Source: a bacterium
Lineage (GTDB): Bacteria > Muiribacteriota > UBA9980
Reading direction: 5' to 3'
Length of the DNA: 41,125 nucleotides
Assembly: GCA_029571125.1 (NCBI GenBank)
Contig: JAKPTH010000705.1
Location: 1 to 41,125, forward strand
Of the stretch, positions 9,252-18,100 are shown piece after piece (positions within the stretch are counted from its first letter, which is position 1; each line of letters opens with the position of its first letter). The position numbers and the translations under genes are program-made. The notes under the pieces were generated by a model. It ran no database searches. It was not told where the DNA came from and saw nothing but the letters and a program-made list of their open reading frames with translations.

Positions 9252-10091
9252 CTAATCCTCCCGCCATCTTAAATATTTTTCGAATATGTTCGCCGCGAAA
9301 AGCGTTAATATAATTGAAAACAAAATATACAAAAGGGTTATGACCGCGTAATCCGGAACGGCATTGCCGAAAATGCTCGACAATCCGTCGTTCCCATAGT
9401 AGGCGGAACCGTAAATATGAGACGAAGAGTAATTGACCCAAACGTCTATAGGCGAAAGATTGGTGAAAAATTTATAGGAGTTATAATCGTACAAAGGCCT
9501 GTAGAACCACTCATCAAGTAAAAAAATCAAAAAATGAAGCGCGAACATGGAAAAATAAAAAAACGAATTGGCCGAGGCGTTTTTTTTGAATAAAATTGAA
9601 ATAAGCACGCCTGAAGCGAGGTAAAAGAAAGTAAATCCGGCCCACATAAAAAAACCTCCGGCGAGCCTGAAAAAATTAAAATCGCCGAAGACGGTTATCA
9701 TAAGAGTTAAAACGATGTAAGGCAAAGAAAGAACGAGCATATAGATGAATCCGGATATTATCTTTCCGGTGATTATCTGCAGTCCTGAAATTCCTGACAT
9801 TCTTAAAAGCGTAAGGGTCTTTTTTTCTTTTTCGGATGTGATGGATGCCGCGCTGTAAGTTCCGCCTATGAGAGCCGAACATGCGCAGATTATAATGAAG
9901 AATGCGTTTACGATGCCTGCCCGCGACAGATCGCTATAAGAGAGCTGCATAAAAAAAACCGTTATTATAAGTCCGATCGATATTACGAAATATATTAACA
10001 TGCGCGTAGCATTTTTTCTAGATTCGAACATTAAATCTAGAAAAATTAACGGCGATATGGAGTCCGCGAAGTTTTTAAGTTTTTCGTTCAT
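9252..10091 (-). CDS. ABC-2 type transporter permease subunit (paralogue A)
   Basis: 279 aa, 6 TM-like segments; SEKEKKTLTLLRMSGISGLQIITGKI coupling-type motif shared with the ORF at 10989. Confidence 0.85.
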   Translation of the reverse strand: MNEKLKNFADSISPLIFLDLMFESRKNATRMLIYFVISIGLIITVFFMQLSYSDLSRAGIVNAFFIIICACSALIGGTYSAASITSEKEKKTLTLLRMSGISGLQIITGKIISGFIYMLVLSLPYIVLTLMITVFGDFNFFRLAGGFFMWAGFTFFYLASGVLISILFKKNASANSFFYFSMFALHFLIFLLDEWFYRPLYDYNSYKFFTNLSPIDVWVNYSSSHIYGSAYYGNDGLSSIFGNAVPDYAVITLLYILFSIILTLFAANIFEKYLRWRED

Positions 10092-10132
10092 ATGCTTTAC
10101 CGTTTCAGCGCTTTTTAAAGCAGTGTTTCAAT

Positions 10133-10984
10133 TTACAGCCATTTATGTTGAAGCCTTCTGTAGGCCGATATTATAAGAAGCAGGAAAATGAGCGACAGCG
10201 CTCCGTAAAACGCTATGATTTTCAGCGTTTCAATATAAAAAAAACCGAATATCAGGTTCTGGCTCGAGTATTTTGAAAGGTTGAGATTGAAGCTCGAATA
10301 TCGGCCGCCGGCCGAGCCGAAAAAAATCGCTTCGATGGACATGAAAGGGTTTATATAAGCCGAACTGAAAATATAGCCGAGTCCGAGGTCGCGAAGAAAT
10401 GCCGAAAAAACGCCCATAAATATCAGCAGAAGAAAGAAAAAAAAGTATGAACGGCTTATCGCCTTGTAGGAAGTCGCTGAAATTACGGAAAAAAACATCG
10501 CCCACAGGCAGATCGCAAGGGACATAACGAGTATTATCATGTAACCCTGTATTATTTCGCTCATCGCGAAGCCGCCGAGCTTGTAAAGCGCCCCGAAAAG
10601 AGGCACGGTTATCATTATCAGATAAAGCGTATAAAAAACGCCGACCTGTATCTTTCCGGATATTATATCGAACATGGTCAGCTGCGTTACCGCGAGTGAC
10701 GCCAGCGTGTTTTCTTCTTTTTCACGAGTGAAAGTGGTGGCCATAAAAGACGGAAGAATGACGAAGATCAGCAGCATCATCACGCATAAAATTCCCACCG
10801 CGGCGTAACGGCTGGTGCGGATGAGATCGATCACTCCCTGGCCGTAGGAGGATGAATAGTGCCCCGGCCAGGACGTGAAAACGACAAGCGTGAGTATCGA
10901 CATATATACGGTTATCCAGAAGTAGGTCCTTGGCCTTCTGAAAAGGGTTATAACTTCCCGACCGAGTATGGGATTTATCATCAT
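10133..10984 (-). CDS. ABC-2 type transporter permease subunit (paralogue B)
   Basis: 283 aa, 6 TM-like segments; FTREKEENTLASLAVTQLTMFDIISGKI. Confidence 0.85.
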   Translation of the reverse strand: MMINPILGREVITLFRRPRTYFWITVYMSILTLVVFTSWPGHYSSSYGQGVIDLIRTSRYAAVGILCVMMLLIFVILPSFMATTFTREKEENTLASLAVTQLTMFDIISGKIQVGVFYTLYLIMITVPLFGALYKLGGFAMSEIIQGYMIILVMSLAICLWAMFFSVISATSYKAISRSYFFFFLLLIFMGVFSAFLRDLGLGYIFSSAYINPFMSIEAIFFGSAGGRYSSFNLNLSKYSSQNLIFGFFYIETLKIIAFYGALSLIFLLLIISAYRRLQHKWL

Positions 10985-10988
10985 GCTG

Positions 10989-11843
10989 CTAATTTTCCCT
11001 CCATTTCAGGTAATTTTCGAATATTTTCACGCCGGAATAAAATAATATGACGGCCGCGCCGAAATATATCGCCGCCGATTCTCCGCTGGTGAGGCTGAAG
11101 TAAGATTCAGGCGAAAAAGGCTTGTAGTTTGGCGTAACCGCCGCCTGGATAGAATCGAAAAAGCTTCTCCACATTTCCAGCGGAGAAAAAACCGATAAAT
11201 AACGGTAGTTATGCCGGCTGTAATATGATGCGCCTGAGGCGTAACTTATGGCGTCGTCGATTATGAAAAAACCGAAGTGTAATATCAGAAGAAAAGCCGT
11301 AGCGAATGCTATGCATGTATAACTTTTTTTGAACAGGATTGATATGAATATTCCTGCGCTTATGTAAAACAGCAGGGAAACGAATAAAATCAGAAGGCTT
11401 TTAAGTATCGCCTGGCCGGAGATTCCGCCAAGAAAAGGGCATATAGTAATCAACGGAGCCGCAGGCAGAAGAATGAATACCGTAAAGCATAAACTTACGG
11501 CGGCTTTTGAAAACACGATCTCGCCGGGGCCCAGGCCGCTCATGCGTAAAAGCGTGAGCGTTTTTTTCTCTTTTTCGCTCGATATTGAAAGCGCGGCGTG
11601 CCCGGTGGCTAAGACGGTAGCGACCGCAATAGTATAAACCATTATTACGGTAAAAAACCTGTCTCCGAAGGAGTTGTGGAGCGCTTCCTGCTCGTAGGGC
11701 CACTGGCCGAATAAAAAGCAGCCGCAAATGGCGAGCGCTGAAATGGCGTACGAAACCAGCGGCGCATGGTTTTGCCTGTAAATGAATTCAAAAATCATCG
11801 CCGGCTTTAACGTTTCGTATATTTTTATCAGCCGTTGTGGCAT
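10989..11843 (-). CDS. ABC-2 type transporter permease subunit (paralogue C)
   Basis: 284 aa; SSEKEKKTLTLLRMSGLGPGEIVFSKA; C-terminal KIFENYLKWREN parallels NIFEKYLRWRED of paralogue A. Confidence 0.85.
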   Translation of the reverse strand: MPQRLIKIYETLKPAMIFEFIYRQNHAPLVSYAISALAICGCFLFGQWPYEQEALHNSFGDRFFTVIMVYTIAVATVLATGHAALSISSEKEKKTLTLLRMSGLGPGEIVFSKAAVSLCFTVFILLPAAPLITICPFLGGISGQAILKSLLILFVSLLFYISAGIFISILFKKSYTCIAFATAFLLILHFGFFIIDDAISYASGASYYSRHNYRYLSVFSPLEMWRSFFDSIQAAVTPNYKPFSPESYFSLTSGESAAIYFGAAVILFYSGVKIFENYLKWREN

Positions 11844-11845
11844 TT

Positions 11846-12778
11846 TCAGGATACCTGGCCTTTCGTCACTTTCATGAAAATATCCTCCAGATTGCCGCCT
11901 TTATCGTAAAACGAAACCACCTGTACGCCGTTATGTATAAGGTGCCTTAAAAGATCGGCGAGCGCCTGGTCGTCAGCGCGCATTTCGAAAGTGAAAACTT
12001 TTTCGAGGACGGCGGCTTCTATATTGCTTATTTCAGGCGTAGACTTGAGAATAGTTTCACATAGTTCGACGTTATCGATTATTTTTAACTTTATGTGGCG
12101 GTTTACGCCCTGGCTTTTTACGACGTCTTCAATGCGGCCGGAAACCACGAGGCGGCCGGCTTCTATTATACCAACCGACGTGCAGAAATCGGCGAGCTCG
12201 GTAAGTATATGCGAAGATACGAATATAGTTTTTCCCATCTTGCGCAGCTCGTTCAGAAGCATTCTCATTTCGACCCTTCCGCGGGGGTCGAGGCCGGAGG
12301 CAGGTTCGTCGAGCACCAGCACGAGCGGATCGTGTATGAGGGTTTTAGCGAGGCACAGCCTCTGTTTCATGCCGCGGGAGAGCCCGCCGACAGGCGAGTC
12401 TTTTTTGACGGTAAGATCGGTCAGCTCGAGTATATCGTTTATTATGGCGTTGCGGTCTTTGTAGGGTATTTTATGGCACGCGGCGAAGAAATCGAGATAT
12501 TCGAAGACTTTAAGTTCTTCGTAAAGGCCGAATAAATCAGGCATATAGCCGAGTATGCGCCTGACTTTGTAAGGCTCGTCGACGACGTTGATTCCGTTAA
12601 TTTTGCAAAGGCCGGCGCTCGGGTTTAAAAGCGTGGAAAGTATTTTTATGGTGGTGGACTTGCCGGCGCCGTTGGGGCCTATAAAACCGAATATTTCGCC
12701 CTTTTCGACGAACAGGTTGAGGTTGTTCACCGCCATTAAATTGCCGTAATATTTGTAGAGATTTTTAATTTCTATCAT
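11846..12778 (-). CDS. ABC transporter ATP-binding protein
   Basis: 310 aa; Walker A GPNGAGKST, signature LSRGMKQRL, Walker B LVLVLDEPASGLDPRGR, H-loop SSHIL. Confidence 0.97.
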   Translation of the reverse strand: MIEIKNLYKYYGNLMAVNNLNLFVEKGEIFGFIGPNGAGKSTTIKILSTLLNPSAGLCKINGINVVDEPYKVRRILGYMPDLFGLYEELKVFEYLDFFAACHKIPYKDRNAIINDILELTDLTVKKDSPVGGLSRGMKQRLCLAKTLIHDPLVLVLDEPASGLDPRGRVEMRMLLNELRKMGKTIFVSSHILTELADFCTSVGIIEAGRLVVSGRIEDVVKSQGVNRHIKLKIIDNVELCETILKSTPEISNIEAAVLEKVFTFEMRADDQALADLLRHLIHNGVQVVSFYDKGGNLEDIFMKVTKGQVS

Positions 12779-12865
12779 ATAATTTCTCCGATTAGATTAT
12801 TAGCGGCCGGGCCCGCGACACCTTAAAGCTTTAAGAATCGAGCGGCGGGCCGCCTCCGTGCGGCG

Positions 12866-15073
12866 TTATAATTTGATTATGGCTATCGAACCCAGCTCGT
12901 TTAGCGAGCATCCCGATGTTTTAACCGCCTCGCCCATGGTTCCGCCCGCCCTGACATAGCCAACCAGCACAGGCGATTTTGCTGAATTTTTGGCGATATA
13001 TACGGCGGCCGTTTTTAAAAATCCTTCGTCCGAGTAGGAGTATCCGGCGCCGGCTTTACGCAGGTTCTGGGGCATAGCGGCGATTATGCTGTCGGATATC
13101 GCGTAAAAATGATCGTTTATCGAATGCGCGTCGCACGAAACGTCTTTGACTGGTGAATTTTTCGCGCCGGGCGCAAGCCTGTCGAAAGAAAAAACGCGGC
13201 CGGCGTAATAAACCCGGCATTCGGAAATGTCGAGATCCGTATTGTTAACTATCGACTCCAGCATTCTGGCTTTTTTATTAAGCGCGGCGGCGTTTATATA
13301 AGACTGCAGCTCGCCGTCGATGCTTTTAAAAGCGTTCGCCGCCTTGTTTTTTTTCATGGCTCCGTCGTCGGAACGGATCGTTGAGGAGCCGTAATCGACT
13401 CTGAACCTGCCGTTAAGGCCGGTCTGCTTTACCACGGCATACTTTGAAAAACGATAGTCCATCTGAGGATGTATGAGCTTTATGCGATCCTCGTTTATTA
13501 TTATTTCGCTTTCACGGTTTCCGTAATAGTCTTTGGCCGTTCCCATCAGCGTGGCTTCGCTCATGTCTATGCTGTAATCGCCTCCGGACATTGGCGGCAT
13601 GAGAATGGCCACGCTGGAAATAAGGTGCGACTTCATGGTTTCGTTGTCGACGATCCGTAGAGCCAGTTCGGCCACGCTGGGGCTGTTTAGCATGAATTCT
13701 ATGTTGAAGCAGTTGAAAATTATGAAAAATACTACAGAAACGCCCGTCGGGACTATTATAAGCCTTGCCATAGTGACGCGGTTTCTGATATAAAAATAAA
13801 AGACGGGGCCGATCAGCAGAGTAAACGCTATAAGCAGCAACAGCACGATAAATGCCGAAGGCGGCTCGGTGACGAAGTGGCTGAATTTTTCTGAAAATTT
13901 AACGAAGCCGGAAGATATGACGGACAGCTTAAAGTCTTTATTGTCTTCGCCCTGCTTGAGAATGCCGCTTATATTGTCTTTGAGATAGTCGATGCGGCTT
14001 ATGTCTATTTGCGAAATATCGAATGCCGTGTAGTAAACTATTCCCGAGCCGAAACGGGAGTGCGCGATAAGCGGAACTACCCTGCCGTCGGGCGCCGTTA
14101 AATTAAGCGTTGCCGAGGCGCCTTCCTTTACCTCGGAGATGCTCAGAGGGATGTTTACGCCGTCGAATTTTTCGCTGAGAACGCCGTTTATATTCTGCGA
14201 AGCGGCGTATCTGTAAAAATCGGGGCCGTTGAATACCTCGCTTCCTTTTATGGTCACAGGTAGAATTGAAGCCAGCTCGCCCGCGGCCAATCTTGAAACG
14301 AATCCGCCGTAGCTTATGATTAGCGCGCCGCCCGCTCCGGCGTATTCTATGACGGCCTTCGTCTGCTCTTTGCTCATCACCGAAACGTCTATGCCGTTAA
14401 TTATGACGAGCGAGTATGGCTCGTAGCAGGCGAAGCTGGAAAACATTTCTGAGGCCGAGATATTATGCACGATAACTTTCGAATTTTCAGAAGAGCTATA
14501 TCCGGAAGAGCCGCCGTAGCCGTAAGTGTCATAATTATAGGTTTCCTTACGCTTTTCGGGGGGCGAAATGCTTCTTAGCGAACTTACGTAAGAAGGCGTT
14601 TCCGAAACGCTTAAAATGTAGTAATCTTTAAGCTGGTTGGACGTTACGCTGATTTTTTCGTCGTAGATTACGATGTTTTCCGAATTTATTATGCTTACTT
14701 TTATCGAATATGTGTAAGACGCGAATTTGGCGAACACGCTGTATTTTTTAGATGAGCGAGGGCCGACGAAAACGCCGGTGATCCTGTAAAAATTTCCGGC
14801 GGCCTCGACGAGTATTTCGCCTTCGAAATTCCCTGCGGTGCCGTTGTTGACGGTAACGTCGACCGGATTTAGATGATTGGGGAAGAAAGAGTTATCGATG
14901 CCGACTCCTGCCGACAGAGTGATTTCGTTCTGAAGGCTTTTCTGCAAATTTTTAGTTTTGCGTGTCTGCGCTGAAGCCGGAAGGGCGCAGGCGGCCGATA
15001 TTAAAAATATTAAAATTATAATGCAGGCGGCCGATAAAAAGACGCCGTTTTTTTTGCCGGATAATAATTTCAT
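12866..15073 (-). CDS. Membrane-anchored exoprotein with GATase1-like segment, ABC-2 cluster associated
   Basis: 735 aa; signal/TM at N-terminus; YAGAGGALIISYGG (class I glutamine-amidotransferase-like fold pattern); central TMs FIVLLLLIAFTLLIGPVFYFYIRNR resembling membrane proteins often next to ABC-2 transporters. Confidence 0.7.
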   Translation of the reverse strand: MKLLSGKKNGVFLSAACIIILIFLISAACALPASAQTRKTKNLQKSLQNEITLSAGVGIDNSFFPNHLNPVDVTVNNGTAGNFEGEILVEAAGNFYRITGVFVGPRSSKKYSVFAKFASYTYSIKVSIINSENIVIYDEKISVTSNQLKDYYILSVSETPSYVSSLRSISPPEKRKETYNYDTYGYGGSSGYSSSENSKVIVHNISASEMFSSFACYEPYSLVIINGIDVSVMSKEQTKAVIEYAGAGGALIISYGGFVSRLAAGELASILPVTIKGSEVFNGPDFYRYAASQNINGVLSEKFDGVNIPLSISEVKEGASATLNLTAPDGRVVPLIAHSRFGSGIVYYTAFDISQIDISRIDYLKDNISGILKQGEDNKDFKLSVISSGFVKFSEKFSHFVTEPPSAFIVLLLLIAFTLLIGPVFYFYIRNRVTMARLIIVPTGVSVVFFIIFNCFNIEFMLNSPSVAELALRIVDNETMKSHLISSVAILMPPMSGGDYSIDMSEATLMGTAKDYYGNRESEIIINEDRIKLIHPQMDYRFSKYAVVKQTGLNGRFRVDYGSSTIRSDDGAMKKNKAANAFKSIDGELQSYINAAALNKKARMLESIVNNTDLDISECRVYYAGRVFSFDRLAPGAKNSPVKDVSCDAHSINDHFYAISDSIIAAMPQNLRKAGAGYSYSDEGFLKTAAVYIAKNSAKSPVLVGYVRAGGTMGEAVKTSGCSLNELGSIAIIKL

Positions 15074-15129
15074 GATATTTTTTCCGTTTCCGCTTTGATT
15101 TGCGTCCGCATAAAAACCTCCGGGCGATT

Positions 15130-18100
15130 TTACTCGTATTTTAACGTAACGTTTATGCCGGAAAGCGTTTCGCCCGGCGCCAGAGCCTGACGTCTGATGT
15201 AAAAACGCATAAGGTCGTTATTATCGTAGAGGTTATAGTTCAAATAATGCTCGAAATTTTTAATCCTGAAAACGACATTTCCATTTTCTATATTATACTC
15301 GAAATTTTTCTTATTGTCATGCATTAAATTTATAAAAGTTGTCGCATAAACACCCTTGAAAGGAAATTTAATGCTCGAAGCGTTGTAAAATGAATCGTAA
15401 ATCTTTAAATTGTCAGAAAATAAGTCGCTGAAAGAGTCGCAGAATTTTTCGATACTCTTAGTAGGTCCTCCGTGAACGGGAGCGTTGAGCTTTATATATG
15501 CGGTCAGACCGATTTCGGCGGTGGATTCCGACTTTAATACGAGGTCTTTATATCCGCAAAGATTGAACGTGAAAGTTTTATATTCTTCGTTATTTAAAAA
15601 TACCGTTTCTTTTTTAAAAGAATAATCCGCGACTATGGAATTTTTTTCGTTTTCTATATCCAGCGCCACCGCCGCGACGTCTATTCTTTCACATGTCGTG
15701 CAGCCTGCCGCGCCGTCGGATTTGACGGCCGTTTCACCGGCGCTTAAAATAAACATTACGGCGGCGGAATGATCCAGGCTTTTTTCTTCATAAACGCTTA
15801 AAAGTTTTTTTAGCGAATTTAAACCTGCGTCGGTTGCGCGGAGATTTTTTTGGACGTCTTTCAGCGCCGCCGTAATGTTTTGAACGGAAGAGTTGTCGAA
15901 AGCGTAATCGCGGGTTGAATGAGAAAGTTCGCGGGTAAAGTATCCGCCGGGAGTTTTTACGAGGACGGCCGAGCGGTCCCGGACATCCAAAAATTCAAGC
16001 GCTCCATGGCCGAAGCTGACGGCAAGGCATGGCTTTCCGGCCGGCCTCGAGGCTCGAACCGAAAAGCGTTTACCGTCAACTCCGCCAGCTCTTATATTTC
16101 TTGAAGAAAAAATCACGGGGTAAAAAATCAGCGGGCTGTAAACTTCTATTTTATTTCCGCATGGCGTGTCGGTAAAGTTTATTTTATTGTAGTAGCTTCC
16201 GGCCGTTTCTCGCGAAAGATGAAGGCCATCGAATTCAAGCGAAAGCTTTTTCGCCCCGCCGCCCCATATTTTATAAAAATCGGTCCTGATGACCGGGCCG
16301 GCATAGCTCTGAGGAATTTCACAGTAGCTCACTATCTGCGGAGGGTATTTGAAATCGGTTATCAAAAACCCCGCGGCCGCCAGCAGAAAACAGTAAAATA
16401 AAGTAACGGCTACGCTGTATGCGATATATTTGCCGCCAGTTTTTGTTTTGAGCGCGTGAAGATATACAAGTGAAAACGAAAGAATATAAACGAACATGAA
16501 GATTATGAAATATTCGATCTTTAAAGGCCAGCTTTTTTCGGCCGGATCGTACATTACGAGTTCGGGGGCTTCGCCGTTTAGAAGTTGTTTTACCGATCTA
16601 TTCGAATCTCCGAATACGGTTTTAGATATATAAAAATTTTCGATGGAGTTTTTAATAACTTCGTCTGAAAAATCGTAAGGCAGGTAATAAAAAGCCCCGT
16701 TTCCCATTTTTTTACGTATCAGCTTGGAATCGAACATTGCCAGCGGCGGCCCCGCTGCGTCAATGCGCGTTTCTGCGCCGGCCGGGCCTTCGGCGAAGAA
16801 AAAACGAGGATTGTCGCCGCCGATTGAAGGCGCGAAAGAATCTCCGGCGGCTGACGAGAAATAATTGGCGGCGGATGGGTTGAGCACCATTTTCCAGTCG
16901 GGTGAGGTGAAAATATATGTTCCGTTCTTCGAGTAACGGCTTCTTACGCCAGGCTTTTGTATTTCAAACTCGTGAATTTTAGAGCTGTTTATATCAGCCC
17001 CGAAAATTTCTTTCATGAAGCTTGCCGTGCGAGCGGAGTAGATATCGCTAATGCACCCTCCGGATATTATTACGCGGCCTCCCGATCTGACATAGCTTTT
17101 AAGAGTTTCGTCGAAAGATTCCGGGGCGGAAGCCATGTCGAAACCGTCCAGCACTATGCCTTTAAATCCGGAGTAGGCAAGAGGGTTCGCAGGCGCGAAC
17201 GCAAGGTTGACTTTGACGGTCTGAGCGTATGAAGCGCTTTTTAAGTAATGAGAATAAATGAAATTTATCGCTGAAACTATAGAGTCGGCCCTGCCGTCTT
17301 TCGGAGCGCATACGGCATAGGAATCGGTCCGGGGCGCTAAGACGGTTCCGCTCAGAACGTTTTTTTCTAAAATAATCCCTCCTGCGCCGCGCAACTCGAA
17401 GTCGACGGAATTCCGGCTCAGGATCATCGGCCGAGATTCGTGGCGGCTGATTCGTTCCGGGGCGAGAAAGATACGCTCTTCGCGTATGCCGCTTCTTTCG
17501 TCACCGGTCGCGAGGACGGCTTCCACCGTCGAGCGGGACGCGTTGTAAATGTCGAATAAAAGAGTCGCCGGCGCTCCGGATATATAATTTTTGTCCAGGC
17601 CCGCGGAGGAATATAAAACTTTTACGGTTTGCGGAGCGGGCGAAAGGCTCCCGGATAAGCCGTAATTGAAGCTGTCGGCCTTTAATTTTTTTGAAAAAAT
17701 ATCGTAAAGGCAATAATCGTTAAACGATCTGTTAAGATGCGTGTAACCTCTTGAACCCGGCTGGTTTGAAAATAAAAGCAGATTGACGGAGCCGTTTTTT
17801 ACGAAAGGGTTTTTCATGTTGAATTCGGCGGAAACGCCGTTATCCAGGTTAAGAAATCTCTCGTTGAAGCAATTTTTCGTAACCGCATTACGGCTGTCGA
17901 AATCGACGTTAAAATTTTGGGTAATAAATTGTTTTAAAGGGCTTTCGCTGAAATCGCCTATTAAAATTATATTTGCGTATTTCAAAAAATCGCGGGGGTT
18001 GAATACGTTGTCGGATAGCGTTTTACAGGATATTCGGCCGGCCAGCTCGCGGCAGAAATCGCGGAATTTTTGCGGCAGGCCGGAGCTTTCGCTGAAGACG

